A DNA stretch of 64,000 nt from an uncultured Pelagibacteraceae bacterium (GTDB lineage: Bacteria; Pseudomonadota; Alphaproteobacteria; Pelagibacterales; Pelagibacteraceae), in NCBI GenBank assembly GCA_902556855.1, contig CACDXJ010000001.1, positions 62,001 through 126,000 of the forward strand. The letters are read 5' to 3'. Under the pieces are notes generated by a model. That model made no database searches. It was not told the DNA's origin and saw nothing but the letters and a program-made list of their open reading frames with translations. Made by a program: the position numbers and the translations under genes. Shown piece after piece: positions 19,416 through 29,867 of this stretch (position 1 is its first letter; each line of letters opens with the position of its first letter).

Positions 19416-21272
19416 TTAGTGTTGCTTACCAAGAATAGCCTTACCTGTCGGTATTCTTGTATCGTCTACTAATTTTTGCGTAGCTGGACTTGGTTCTTTA
19501 GTCATTAAACTGACTACTACCATTACAACTAAACAAATTGGTGCTCCAATTAAACCAAATCTTAAGTGGTCAATACCTAAGAAAGGAGTATTTACACCGC
19601 CCCAAATTGGAACTGAGAATTTAGGGAACACCCACGTTAAGTAAACTGTTCCTGAAATAATTCCCGACAATATACCAGCGATTGCACCTTCTCTAGTAGC
19701 TCTCTTCCACCATACTCCAAGTACGAGTGGGAAGAATAAGCCTGACATTGCAAAGTCGAATGCCCAAGCAACCGAACCTAAGATACTTGTTAGCCTGAAA
19801 GAGGCTATGTAAGCACCGGCAGCTCCGATTATTACTAGAAGTGTACGAGCAACTAATAGTCTTTTAGCAGTTTCCGCTTTTGGATTTATGATCTTGTAGT
19901 AAATGTCGTGTGATAACGCATTTGAAATCGCAAGAACTAATCCATCAGCAGTTGACATGGCAGCAGCCATACCACCAGCAAACACTAGACCTGAGATTAC
20001 GAACGGTAGACCCGCTACTTCTGGAGTAGCTAATACTACAACGTCACCTCTCATGAACCATTCGTTTAACTGAAGTATTCCGTCACCATTAAAGTCTGCG
20101 ATAAATACTTGTTTAACTTCAGACCATCTTTGTACCCACTCTATCGACTGAACTTCAGAAATAGATTTTCCGATAATTCCAGTTGGTAGATTTGGATCCA
20201 TCAATGCTAATTTAGACAATGTCGCTAACATAGGCGCTGAAGAGTAAAGTAAGAAAATAAAGAATAGCGACCAAGCTACTGATTTTCTTGCTGCTCTTAC
20301 TGTAGGAGTTGTAAAGTATCTCATTAAGATATGAGGTAACGATGCAGTTCCTACCATCATACAAATCGCTAACGATAAGTATTTCCAGACAGCCATTCCA
20401 CCTTCAGGTACTCCAGAGTGAGTTCCAGAGATATATTTCAATCCTCCTGGTACCCCAGCTGCTTTCATATCTGCGGCGCTGTTTTTAACTAGTCCAAATT
20501 GTTGTTCAAGTTCGCCAAGTCTTGCAACTTCATCACCTAACATTAAGTGAGGGAAAATTCCTCCACCTACGTTAGAACTAATCCAGAATACTGGTATTAA
20601 GTATGCGATGATTAATACAATGTACTGAGCAACCTGCGTCCAAGTTACGGCTCTCATTCCACCAAGCATTGAACAGATAAGGATACTTATTAATCCTACC
20701 CATACACCCGCTTCGAACGGAATTCCAAGAGCTCTAGAAGCAATTGTTCCCGTAGCATTAATTTGTGCTGTTACGTAAGTAAATGATGCTATGAAAAGCA
20801 CGAATACTGATGCAGCTCTCACCGCATTACCACCGTATCGTGTTCCGATAAAATCAGGAACTGTGTAACATCCAAACTTTCTTAGGTACGGAGCCATTAG
20901 AGTTGCAACAAGTACGTATCCACCTGTCCAACCTACTAAGAAGGCCATATAAGTATAGCCACCAAAGTAAACTCCACCCGCTAAAGCTACGAATGATGCA
21001 CCTGACATCCAGTCAGCTGCTGTTGCCATCCCGTTAAATACGGTTGGCACTTGTCTTCCCGCAACATAGTAGGCATCTACTTGAATGGTTCTTGATAAAT
21101 AACCGATTAAGGCATAAATCAATACCGTGAAAGCTACGAACATCACTCCGATGTTTTTAGCTGACACACCTGCTTGCTCTGCTAATGCCATCAAAATGAT
21201 GAACACTATAAAGCCACCAGTGTAGGTACCATATATTTTAGGAAGGTTTTGTATAAAATCTCCTTTAAACAT
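19416..21272 (-). CDS. Sodium:solute symporter, VC_2705/ActP-like large subunit (probable acetate/monocarboxylate symporter)
   Basis: SSS-family TMs (ATAADWMSGASFVALAGGVYFGGY, GGMAAAMSTADGLVLAISNALSHDIYY); paired with DUF4212 small subunit. Confidence 0.9.
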   Translation of the reverse strand: MFKGDFIQNLPKIYGTYTGGFIVFIILMALAEQAGVSAKNIGVMFVAFTVLIYALIGYLSRTIQVDAYYVAGRQVPTVFNGMATAADWMSGASFVALAGGVYFGGYTYMAFLVGWTGGYVLVATLMAPYLRKFGCYTVPDFIGTRYGGNAVRAASVFVLFIASFTYVTAQINATGTIASRALGIPFEAGVWVGLISILICSMLGGMRAVTWTQVAQYIVLIIAYLIPVFWISSNVGGGIFPHLMLGDEVARLGELEQQFGLVKNSAADMKAAGVPGGLKYISGTHSGVPEGGMAVWKYLSLAICMMVGTASLPHILMRYFTTPTVRAARKSVAWSLFFIFLLYSSAPMLATLSKLALMDPNLPTGIIGKSISEVQSIEWVQRWSEVKQVFIADFNGDGILQLNEWFMRGDVVVLATPEVAGLPFVISGLVFAGGMAAAMSTADGLVLAISNALSHDIYYKIINPKAETAKRLLVARTLLVIIGAAGAYIASFRLTSILGSVAWAFDFAMSGLFFPLVLGVWWKRATREGAIAGILSGIISGTVYLTWVFPKFSVPIWGGVNTPFLGIDHLRFGLIGAPICLVVMVVVSLMTKEPSPATQKLVDDTRIPTGKAILGKQH

Positions 21273-21529
21273 TAGTCATCCTCTCTTTCTGAGAAACCAT
21301 GTTCTTCGTCGATTTTTTCTTGTTTATTTGCAGTCCAAAACAAAATTATCACAAAGGCAAGAAGTGAACCTTGCGCAGTCATGTAATATGCTAATGGATA
21401 GCCAAGAAAAGACATCGTGTTCAGTTCTGAACCAAACATGAAGATCACTAATGAGAAGAAAGCCCAAAGAACCAATGTTACTATCATATGGTTTTTGGTC
21501 TTATTCCAATATGCGTCTTTATTTGACAT
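21272..21529 (-). CDS. DUF4212-type small subunit of sodium:solute symporter
   Basis: YWNKTKNHMIVTLVLWAFFSLVIFMFG...FLGYPLAYYMTAQGSLLAFVIILFWTANKQ. Confidence 0.88.
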   Translation of the reverse strand: MSNKDAYWNKTKNHMIVTLVLWAFFSLVIFMFGSELNTMSFLGYPLAYYMTAQGSLLAFVIILFWTANKQEKIDEEHGFSEREDD

Positions 21530-21551
21530 ATTTCCCCCTATTTATTTTTTA

Positions 21552-21569
21552 ACTTTTTACGTAAAAAGT
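21552..21569. promoter_or_regulatory. 18-bp perfect palindrome ACTTTTTACGTAAAAAGT upstream of symporter operon (operator candidate)
   Basis: Perfect dyad symmetry read directly in the intergenic region. Confidence 0.5.
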
Positions 21570-21684
21570 ACTCTTATTGCTGGGAAGCATACTCATTATG
21601 AGTTGAATTTAAAGTGAAAAAAGGACCCCAAAACCAATTTGAAATGCTATAAGACAAGTAAATAAAGGGTTTTTTAAATACAAC

Positions 21685-22326
21685 GTGAAATTGAATCTAA
21701 AAAATTTGAGAATTACTCTTAGAAACACTCTAATTAGTATTTGGGAGTATGTAATTCCCATTTGGAAAATATCAGGACTTTTTAAAAGAATAAAATCAAA
21801 AAAAGATTTAGAAAATTTTATTCAAGAGAGATCAGCTCACGTTACACAAACAACTCTTTATGGATATTTAAAAACGAGAATTGGCGTTAAGTACATTGCT
21901 ATGATGGAGGACGAAAGATTTTTAAAGTCAATCAATATTGCGAAATGGAATATATATATGGTTGCTTTAGCCGACTGTACTTTTTATGTTTTTTCTTATC
22001 TGATCTCAGAGAAAAACCTAAAAGAAAATGATTGTAAAGAAATCTTTCTAAAAATTTTAGAAAATGAAAAACAGAATGGTTTAACTGATGAAATTTTTGA
22101 GAGTGGTAAAAGAAATTTCTTAAAAAGAATAGATACAGTAAATTTTTCAAGCTATCACTTAAACGATCCCTTTAAACAAAGCGGAGAAGCTTTATATTAT
22201 TGGTCGCCAATAGCAGATGAACTTAAATCTCTTGATAAAAAAATAGTTTTAAATTCTATTCATTTAAAATGGGGATTGATGAAAGATGAGTTTAAAAAAT
22301 TAACAAAAAATTTGAAATTTAATTAA
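21685..22326 (+). CDS. Conserved hypothetical protein
   Basis: Intact 213-aa ORF between symporter and acs; function not recognised. Confidence 0.7.
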   Translation: MKLNLKNLRITLRNTLISIWEYVIPIWKISGLFKRIKSKKDLENFIQERSAHVTQTTLYGYLKTRIGVKYIAMMEDERFLKSINIAKWNIYMVALADCTFYVFSYLISEKNLKENDCKEIFLKILENEKQNGLTDEIFESGKRNFLKRIDTVNFSSYHLNDPFKQSGEALYYWSPIADELKSLDKKIVLNSIHLKWGLMKDEFKKLTKNLKFN

Positions 22327-24461
22327 CCTTTATTTTGTCGATTTTCAACAAGTGATGTTACTACGCTTGGATCTGCTAGCGTTGTAGTATCGCCTAAATT
22401 ATCTGGTTCATTAGCAGCAATTTTTCTTAAAATTCTTCTCATAATTTTACCGGATCTTGTTTTTGGAAGTCCTGGAGCAAATTGTATTACATCTGGCGTG
22501 GCTATTGGACCAATTTGTTTTCTTACCCATAATTTGAGATCTCTTTCTAAATCTCCAGTAGGATTTTCACCAGCATTAAGTGTTACATAACAATATAGCC
22601 CGTTTCCCTTTATGCTGTGTGGAAAACCAACTACAGCAGCTTCTGCAACTTTTGGATGAGCAACAAACGCACTTTCGATTTCTGCTGTTCCAAGATTATG
22701 ACCAGATACAATTATTACGTCGTCGACTCTTCCTGTAATCCAATAGTATCCATCTTTATCTCTCCTACATCCATCCCCAGTAAAATATTTTCCATCGTAT
22801 TGAGAAAAATAAGTGTCAATAAATCTCTGATGATCGCCATAGACAGTTCTCATTTGTCCTGGCCAAGACGACGCCATGCACAATCTACCCTTACCCTCGC
22901 CTTTAATTACTTTTCCATCTTTATCAACTAGAACAGGTTTGATTCCATAAAAAGGTTTTGTGGCTGATCCTGGTTTTAAGTCTATAGCCCCTGGTTGTGG
23001 TGCAATTAATATACCACCTGTTTCAGTTTGCCACCAAGTGTCTACTATTGGACATCTAGAGTCTCCCACAGTATTATAATACCACATCCAAGCTTCCGGA
23101 TTTATTGGTTCTCCCACTGTTCCTAATAATTTAAGTGTTTTCCTACTTGTTTTTTTCACCGGATTATCTCCTTCTCTCATCAAGGCTCTAATTGCAGTTG
23201 GAGCTGTATAAAAAATATTAACTTTATGTTTATCTACTATTTGCCACCAACGAGAGCTATCAGGATAATTAGGCACTCCCTCAAACATAATAGTTGTAGC
23301 ACCGTTAGCGAGTGGTCCATAAATAATATAGCTGTGCCCTGTTACCCAACCGATATCTGCAGTACACCAATAAATGTCATTACTTTTATAATCAAAAATA
23401 TATTGATGCGTCATTGAAGCGTAAACCATGTATCCGCCTGTTGTATGCAACACGCCTTTTGGTTTTCCTGTTGATCCTGAAGTGTATAAAATAAAAAGCG
23501 GATCCTCAGCGCTCATTTCTTCTGGCTCACATTTAGTAGGAACTGATGAAATTAATTCTTTATAAGATACATCTCTTTCTTCATTCCAATTAACTTGATT
23601 ACCGGTTCTTTCAACAACAATACATTTTTTAACACCAGGACACTGATCTAGTGCCTCGTCTGCAATTTTTTTCAGAGGAATTATTTTTCCACCCCTCACT
23701 CCTTCGTCAGCAGTTATTAAATACTCTGACTCACAATCTGTTATTCTGGTAGCGATTGAGTCGGGAGAAAAACCTCCAAATATTATTGAATGAACTGCCC
23801 CGATTCTTGCGCAGGCTAGCATAACGTAGGCTAATTCAGGTATCATAGTCAGATAAATTGTAACTCTATCACCTTTTTGAATGCCTAAACTTTTTAATCC
23901 ATTCGCAGCTTTGCAAACATTTTGGTGTAATTCTTTATAAGAAATTTTTTTTGTATCTGCTGGATCATCCCCTACCCAGATAATTGCAGTTTTACTAGGA
24001 TTTTTTTTTAAATGCCTGTCTATACAATTTGCTGATGCGTTTAAAGTTCCATCATAAAACCATTTAATCTTAACCTCATCTTTACTGTATTTAACATCCT
24101 TAATTTTTGTATATTTTTTCATCCAGGTAATTCTTTTACCTTCTTTAGCCCAAAATTTATCATTTTCCTTAATTGATAGTTTGTATTTTTTTTTATATTT
24201 TGACTCATTAACGTATGCGTGATTTGCCCAACTATCAGAAACTTTAATCACAGAGTTCCCTTCACTATCTTTTGATTGTGTAGGAGCCTTAAAGTTAATT
24301 TTTCGAATCTTTTTATTTTTTCTTTTTGATTTTTTTCTAGTTTTAGATTTTCTAGTTTTTTTTCTAGATTTTGTTCTAGATTTTTTCCTAGATTTTTTTA
24401 TTTTTCTAGATTTTTTAAACTTTTTAATTTTTTTCTTTTTTCTTTTCTTCTTTTTAGCCAC
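22323..24461 (-). CDS. acs: Acetyl-CoA synthetase with long basic N-terminal extension
   Basis: [82 protein letters not shown] start preceded by GAGG. Confidence 0.96.
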   Translation of the reverse strand: MAKKKKRKKKKIKKFKKSRKIKKSRKKSRTKSRKKTRKSKTRKKSKRKNKKIRKINFKAPTQSKDSEGNSVIKVSDSWANHAYVNESKYKKKYKLSIKENDKFWAKEGKRITWMKKYTKIKDVKYSKDEVKIKWFYDGTLNASANCIDRHLKKNPSKTAIIWVGDDPADTKKISYKELHQNVCKAANGLKSLGIQKGDRVTIYLTMIPELAYVMLACARIGAVHSIIFGGFSPDSIATRITDCESEYLITADEGVRGGKIIPLKKIADEALDQCPGVKKCIVVERTGNQVNWNEERDVSYKELISSVPTKCEPEEMSAEDPLFILYTSGSTGKPKGVLHTTGGYMVYASMTHQYIFDYKSNDIYWCTADIGWVTGHSYIIYGPLANGATTIMFEGVPNYPDSSRWWQIVDKHKVNIFYTAPTAIRALMREGDNPVKKTSRKTLKLLGTVGEPINPEAWMWYYNTVGDSRCPIVDTWWQTETGGILIAPQPGAIDLKPGSATKPFYGIKPVLVDKDGKVIKGEGKGRLCMASSWPGQMRTVYGDHQRFIDTYFSQYDGKYFTGDGCRRDKDGYYWITGRVDDVIIVSGHNLGTAEIESAFVAHPKVAEAAVVGFPHSIKGNGLYCYVTLNAGENPTGDLERDLKLWVRKQIGPIATPDVIQFAPGLPKTRSGKIMRRILRKIAANEPDNLGDTTTLADPSVVTSLVENRQNKG

Positions 24462-24478
24462 AAATACCTCAAAATTTC

Positions 24479-24895
24479 CTATATTTTACCCATGTTACAA
24501 ATAATTTTCCAGCTTTTATAATCAATTGGCATTACAGATAGTCTGCTTTGTTTTATCAAGGGTAAATGAGAAATTTTACTGTTTTTTTTAATTTTTTCCA
24601 AAGAAACTGGTGTTTTTAATTTTCTAACAAACCTAACTTGAACGGCCACAAACCTCTTTTTAATATCAGTTTTATCGATAAATGCACTTTTAATTACTTT
24701 GACGATACCAACAATTTCTTTACCAATATTAGAGTGATAAAAAAAGCATAAGTCACCTGACTTCATTTTTTTCAAATTATTTGCAGCTTGATAATTTCTT
24801 ACCCCATCCCATGCTGCACCTTTAGCCCCCTTGTTCTTTTGTTGATCAATTGACCACACATCAGGCTCTGACTTAAGAAGCCAGTATTGTTTCAT
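24479..24895 (-). CDS. EVE domain-containing protein
   Basis: [53 protein letters not shown]. Confidence 0.92.
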   Translation of the reverse strand: MKQYWLLKSEPDVWSIDQQKNKGAKGAAWDGVRNYQAANNLKKMKSGDLCFFYHSNIGKEIVGIVKVIKSAFIDKTDIKKRFVAVQVRFVRKLKTPVSLEKIKKNSKISHLPLIKQSRLSVMPIDYKSWKIICNMGKI

Positions 24896-25968
24896 AATTT
24901 TAATCCTGGTCCTTTCATGTAAGGAGCTTTACTGTCTAAAGGCCATCTAGATTTTGCTTGCACGTCAACGTTATCAACTAAATTTTTTTTAAATCTTTTA
25001 ATTCCAGCCCAAGCGATCATCGCAGCATTATCACCACAAAATTTGATATTTGGATAAATTGTTTTGATTTTCATTTCCTCCGATAATTTTGTTAAATTTG
25101 TTCTAATTGAATTATTAGCTGCCACACCTCCAGCAACAATTAATTTTACGTGTTTTAAATTGGTTTTCTCCTTAAACATCTCTACTGCTATCTTTGTTTT
25201 TTTATACAAAATATTGTTAATTGTATTTTGAAAAGAAGCTGCAAGATTATATTTCATTTGTTTGTTGTCGTTAATTTTTTTAGTTTCTCTTAAAACTGCA
25301 GTTTTAAGTCCGGCAAAAGATAAATTGCATCCTGATTTATTTATTATTGGTTCGGGTAGTTTAAAAAAATTTTTATCCCCTAGTTTTGAAAACTTTTCTA
25401 CATTAGGTCCCCCCGGGTATCCTAAGTCGAGCATTTTTGCAGTTTTATCAAAGGCTTCTCCCAAAGCATCGTCAATTGTCGTTCCTAGCTGTTCATAATG
25501 ATTTACATCTTTAACGATTAAATATTGGGTATGACCTCCAGAAATCAATAAAAGCAAATACGGAAATTCAATATTAGTTTCTAGTCCCGGGCTAAGCGCA
25601 TGGCCCTCCAAATGATTTACAGCTACAAACGGTTTTTTTGTAAATGCAGCGATTGATTTCCCAATACTTAGCCCTACAGTTAAACATACAATTAAACCAG
25701 GTCCAGCGGTTGCTGCTACCCCATCTATGTCATCTAATGAGATTTTGCTTTCGTCTAAAGCACTTTTAATAATGAATTCAATATTTTCTAAATGAGCTCT
25801 TGCTGCTAACTCTGGTACTACTCCCCCAAAATTTTTATGTTCAGATATTTGGCTGGAAACTATATTAGACAAAATTTCCGCAGAACCCTTCTCATTTTCT
25901 CTAATCACAGCAGCTGCAGTTTCGTCACAGCTTGTTTCAATTCCTAAAAATGTAATCCTTTTTGTCAT
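24892..25968 (-). CDS. tsaD: tRNA threonylcarbamoyladenosine modification protein TsaD (start Met at 25968; track ORF extends to 26031)
   Basis: TFLGIETSCDETAAAVI, VNHLEGHALS, LISGGHTQYLIV, VAGGVAANNSIR. Confidence 0.96.
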   Translation of the reverse strand: MTKRITFLGIETSCDETAAAVIRENEKGSAEILSNIVSSQISEHKNFGGVVPELAARAHLENIEFIIKSALDESKISLDDIDGVAATAGPGLIVCLTVGLSIGKSIAAFTKKPFVAVNHLEGHALSPGLETNIEFPYLLLLISGGHTQYLIVKDVNHYEQLGTTIDDALGEAFDKTAKMLDLGYPGGPNVEKFSKLGDKNFFKLPEPIINKSGCNLSFAGLKTAVLRETKKINDNKQMKYNLAASFQNTINNILYKKTKIAVEMFKEKTNLKHVKLIVAGGVAANNSIRTNLTKLSEEMKIKTIYPNIKFCGDNAAMIAWAGIKRFKKNLVDNVDVQAKSRWPLDSKAPYMKGPGLKL

Positions 25969-26024
25969 CTCTTTTTGTAAATTAAAATAGTATAAAATAT
26001 TTCTATCAAATATATAATCAATTA

Positions 26025-26942
26025 ATGACAAAAATTACAATTGGAGCTCGCGGAAGCAAACTTTCATTAGCTTATGTTGCTAAAGTTAAAGAACTTTTGG
26101 TGAGAAACAATAAAGAGCTTAATGAGAAAAATATACATTTTAAAGCGATTAAAACATCAGGAGATTTAAATTTAAATAAAAAGATTTCAGAAATAGGTGG
26201 AAAAAATTTATTTTGTAAGGAAATAGAAGAAAGTTTAATAGCTAAAGAAATAGATATTGCAGTACATTCTTTAAAAGATATGGATTCAGTTGAAAACAAT
26301 AATCTTTCTATTGGCGCATATATAAGACGAAACGACTTTCGGGATTTAATAATAAGTGAAAAAATTAAAAATATCAGCGATCTCAAAGATGGAGTAAAAA
26401 TAGGTTCCAGTTCCAGAAGAAGAGAACTTCAACTTAAAAAAATTAATAAAAAGATATCAGTTATAAATATAAGAGGAAACATAGATACCAGAATAAATAA
26501 AATTAAAGATAATAAACTTGATGGAATAATTTTAGCTGCTGCTGGTGTAAAATCACTAAAACTAGAAAAAAAAATTGGTTTTATTTTTGAAAGTGATCAT
26601 ATCTTGCCTGCCGTTGGACAAGGGATAATCGCAGTTCAATGTAGGAATGAGGATAAAATTAAAAATTTATTAAAAAAAATTAATGACATCGGCACAAGCC
26701 ATTGCGCGGTCGCTGAGAGAAAAATGCTACAAACTATTGGTGGCAATTGTGATACAGCTATAGGCGGACTAGCTGAAATAAAAAATAACAATTTAAAATT
26801 GAGAGCCCAACTTTTTTCAGATAGTGGAGAAGAGAGTTTCGAATATGAACTTACAGGTAGAAATTCTGATGCTTTGTTTATTGGAAAAAGTATGGGGGAA
26901 AAACTGCTTAATCTTGCAGGAGAAAAATTTAAAAAAAAATGA
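26025..26942 (+). CDS. hemC: Porphobilinogen deaminase
   Basis: IGARGSKLSLA, IAVHSLKDM, IGSSSRRRELQL, GGNCDTAIGG. Confidence 0.96.
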   Translation: MTKITIGARGSKLSLAYVAKVKELLVRNNKELNEKNIHFKAIKTSGDLNLNKKISEIGGKNLFCKEIEESLIAKEIDIAVHSLKDMDSVENNNLSIGAYIRRNDFRDLIISEKIKNISDLKDGVKIGSSSRRRELQLKKINKKISVINIRGNIDTRINKIKDNKLDGIILAAAGVKSLKLEKKIGFIFESDHILPAVGQGIIAVQCRNEDKIKNLLKKINDIGTSHCAVAERKMLQTIGGNCDTAIGGLAEIKNNNLKLRAQLFSDSGEESFEYELTGRNSDALFIGKSMGEKLLNLAGEKFKKK

Positions 26943-27640
26943 ATATTTTGATAACTAGACCTTTGATAGATTCTGAAGATTTAATGGGTAAATTATTTTC
27001 ACTTGGACATAAAATTATCCACGTACCTACTTTAAAAATTTCTCCGGTGAAATTGGATCCAATTAATCCAGAAAAATATAATGCATTTATATTCACAAGT
27101 GCTAATGCAATTAAAAATCTTAAGTTATTAAATAAAGATAAGAATAAACTTTGTTTTTGTGTCGGAGCTATTACTGAGAAAATAGTTAGGCAACAAGGTT
27201 ACAATAATACGATTTCAGCCGGGGGTACGGTTAATGCACTAAAAAATATTATTATTGGTGCCGATCAATTAGATAAAAAAAAAATCTTAGCTTATATATG
27301 CGGAGATAATACTACTACAGATTTAGATTTAGAATTAAAAAAAGAAGGATTTTTAATTGATAAAATTATTAATTATACCTCAGAGAAAATAAAAGAACTA
27401 AATGAGGATACGAATAAATTAATTAAAGATCACCCTCCTGACATAATTTTTGTTTACTCAACAAGAAGCGCAGAAAGCTTTATTGAATTAATAAAAAAAT
27501 ACTCACTTAATGGGTTGATGACAGAATCAAGAGTTATGTGTATAAGTGAAAAAGTTTTAAATGTATTTGAGCAATTTGGTTGGAAAAAATTGGAAGTTTT
27601 CGAGGCCGGTGATGAAATACTAAAAATAAATAATAATTAA
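26939..27640 (+). CDS. hemD: Uroporphyrinogen-III synthase
   Basis: ILITRPLIDSEDLMGKL..., FTSANAIKNL; follows hemC with 4-bp overlap. Confidence 0.88.
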   Translation: MNILITRPLIDSEDLMGKLFSLGHKIIHVPTLKISPVKLDPINPEKYNAFIFTSANAIKNLKLLNKDKNKLCFCVGAITEKIVRQQGYNNTISAGGTVNALKNIIIGADQLDKKKILAYICGDNTTTDLDLELKKEGFLIDKIINYTSEKIKELNEDTNKLIKDHPPDIIFVYSTRSAESFIELIKKYSLNGLMTESRVMCISEKVLNVFEQFGWKKLEVFEAGDEILKINNN

Positions 27641-28732
27641 ATGAGAGTACTAGAAAATTTTAAAGATTTGTTTTTTGACGTTTGGAAAAAGGGAGTTTCA
27701 GGAGTTAATATTTCTGAAATTTTAATTGCTTTATTAATATTTTTAATATTCCTATTTTTAAGAGGCATCTTTTCAAAATTCGTAATTAAACGTTTAGAAA
27801 AATACGTATCTAAAACAACAAATAATTTTGATAATTCATTGGTTTTCTCTATGGAAGGACCTGCAAAATTTTTTCCAATAGTTTTAGGTTTTTTTGTATC
27901 TACAAGTTACTTAACTATTGAAACTCAAGCTGCAGAATTTCTTGAAACAGTAAACCGCTCGCTAATAACCATTTTAATTTTTTGGACCTTTCATCAAATA
28001 ATCGGACCCCTTTCAGTTGTTATAAAATCTGTGGGTGATTTAATATCTCGTGATCTAGTAAATTGGATTATAAAGGCCATTAAAGTATTGATTTTTATAT
28101 TAGGTGTTGCAGCAGTGCTGGAACTTTGGGGAATTAAAATTGGTCCAATCATAGCAGGCTTAGGTTTATTTGGTGTTGCAGTTGCTTTAGGTGCGCAAGA
28201 TCTATTCAAAAATTTAATTTCAGGTATCTTAGTTTTAGTAGAAAGAAGATTTCAAGTTGGTGACTGGATTTTTGTTGAAGATGTTATTGAGGGCACCGTT
28301 GAGTCCATAGGTTTTAGATCTACTGTAGTTAGAAGATTTGATAAATCTTTAGCTACTATACCAAATTTTCAATTTGCTGAAAAAGCAGTGATAAATAATT
28401 CTCAAATAACTAACAGGAGGATAAGCTGGGTTATTGGTCTTGAATATAGAACAACAAGCAAACAACTTACTGAAATCAAAAAAGAAATTGAGGATTATAT
28501 TAAGCAAAGTGAGCTTTTTACTACATCTAAGGACACAATCCTCTCTGTTAAAATTGACCAGTTTGCAGCAAGTTCTATAGATATCAAACTGATATGCTTT
28601 ACTAAAACTAAATACTATTTAGAGTGGATGAAAGTAAAAGATATTCTTGCAGTTGAAATTAAAAATATTGTTGAAAAACATAAAGCTTCATTCGCATTCC
28701 CTAGCACATCTATATACGTGGAGAAAAATTAA
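27641..28732 (+). CDS. MscS-family mechanosensitive ion channel
   Basis: GLGLFGVAVALGAQDLFKNLISGILVLVERRFQVGDWIFV, MscS pore/beta domain. Confidence 0.92.
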   Translation: MRVLENFKDLFFDVWKKGVSGVNISEILIALLIFLIFLFLRGIFSKFVIKRLEKYVSKTTNNFDNSLVFSMEGPAKFFPIVLGFFVSTSYLTIETQAAEFLETVNRSLITILIFWTFHQIIGPLSVVIKSVGDLISRDLVNWIIKAIKVLIFILGVAAVLELWGIKIGPIIAGLGLFGVAVALGAQDLFKNLISGILVLVERRFQVGDWIFVEDVIEGTVESIGFRSTVVRRFDKSLATIPNFQFAEKAVINNSQITNRRISWVIGLEYRTTSKQLTEIKKEIEDYIKQSELFTTSKDTILSVKIDQFAASSIDIKLICFTKTKYYLEWMKVKDILAVEIKNIVEKHKASFAFPSTSIYVEKN

Positions 28733-29028
28733 TGAAATCTGTATTAATCTTGTTTGATAATATTGTTAACCTTTATATATGGGTATTAATTATTCACGTC
28801 ATATTTAGTTGGTTGGTAGCTTTTAATGTTTTAAACACAAGTAATCGATTTGTATACTCAGTTTTAAATATTTCTTATAGGTTAACCGCGCCACCTTTAA
28901 ACTTCATAAGGCAGTTTTTACCTAATTTAGGGTCGATTGATATTTCTCCAGTTTTATTAATTTTAGGTTTAATGTTTTTGAGAAACTTAGTGTTTGAATT
29001 TTTTGCACCAGGATTGTTTTTAAGATGA
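28732..29028 (+). CDS. YggT family membrane protein
   Basis: VLIIHVIFSWLVAFNVLN...RLTAPPLNFIRQFLPNLGSIDISPVLLILGLMFLRNLV. Confidence 0.9.
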   Translation: MKSVLILFDNIVNLYIWVLIIHVIFSWLVAFNVLNTSNRFVYSVLNISYRLTAPPLNFIRQFLPNLGSIDISPVLLILGLMFLRNLVFEFFAPGLFLR

Positions 29029-29867
29029 TTATTGATGGAAAAAGAGAGGCTGAAATAATTCGAAGTGAATTAAAAAAAGAAATTTCAGATTTAAAATCAA
29101 AAACAAACAAAACACCAATTTTGACTGTAATTTTGATTGGAGAATTTGCACCAAGCAAAATTTACGTCAAAAATAAAGAGAGAAGCGCTTTAGAGGTTGG
29201 TATTAATTCTAGAATTATTAAATATCCTGAGAATGTAAGTGAAAAAGAAGTTTTAATTAAAATCGAAGAGCTAAATAAAGATAAAAATGTTTCAGGCATT
29301 TTAGTTCAACTTCCGTTACCTAAACAAATAAAAAAAGAAAAAGTAATTAATGCTATCGATCCATCAAAAGACGTTGATGGTTTCCACCCAATTAATGTTG
29401 GTAATCTTTCCTCTGGGTACAAATCTATTGTGCCATGTACTCCATTGGGATGTTTATTATTAATTAAAAAAGTAGAAAAAAGTTTATCTGGAAAGCACGC
29501 AGTTATAATCGGTAGATCCAACTTAAATGGAAAACCAATGGCTCAATTACTGTTACAAGAAAATTGTACTGTAACAATCGTGCACTCAAAAACAAAAAAT
29601 TTACAACATGAATGCTTAAAAGCAGATATTTTAGTTGCAGCAGCTGGTAAACCAAATTTAGTAAGGAAAGATTGGGTTCAAGATAATGCTATAGTCATTG
29701 ATGTTGGTATTAATAAAGTAGGTGAAAAAATTGTTGGAGATGTAAACTTCGATGAACTCAAAGAAAAAACTAAAGCAATTACTCCAGTTCCGGGAGGAGT
29801 CGGTCCAATGACCATAGCTTGTTTATTAAGAAATACTTTAGAGTGTTTTAAAGCTCACCAGCTTTAG
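29025..29867 (+). CDS. folD: Bifunctional methylenetetrahydrofolate dehydrogenase/cyclohydrolase
   Basis: GILVQLPLPKQI, DPSKDVDGFHPINVG, GRSNLNGKPMAQLLL, TPVPGGVGPMTIA. Confidence 0.97.
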   Translation: MIIDGKREAEIIRSELKKEISDLKSKTNKTPILTVILIGEFAPSKIYVKNKERSALEVGINSRIIKYPENVSEKEVLIKIEELNKDKNVSGILVQLPLPKQIKKEKVINAIDPSKDVDGFHPINVGNLSSGYKSIVPCTPLGCLLLIKKVEKSLSGKHAVIIGRSNLNGKPMAQLLLQENCTVTIVHSKTKNLQHECLKADILVAAAGKPNLVRKDWVQDNAIVIDVGINKVGEKIVGDVNFDELKEKTKAITPVPGGVGPMTIACLLRNTLECFKAHQL

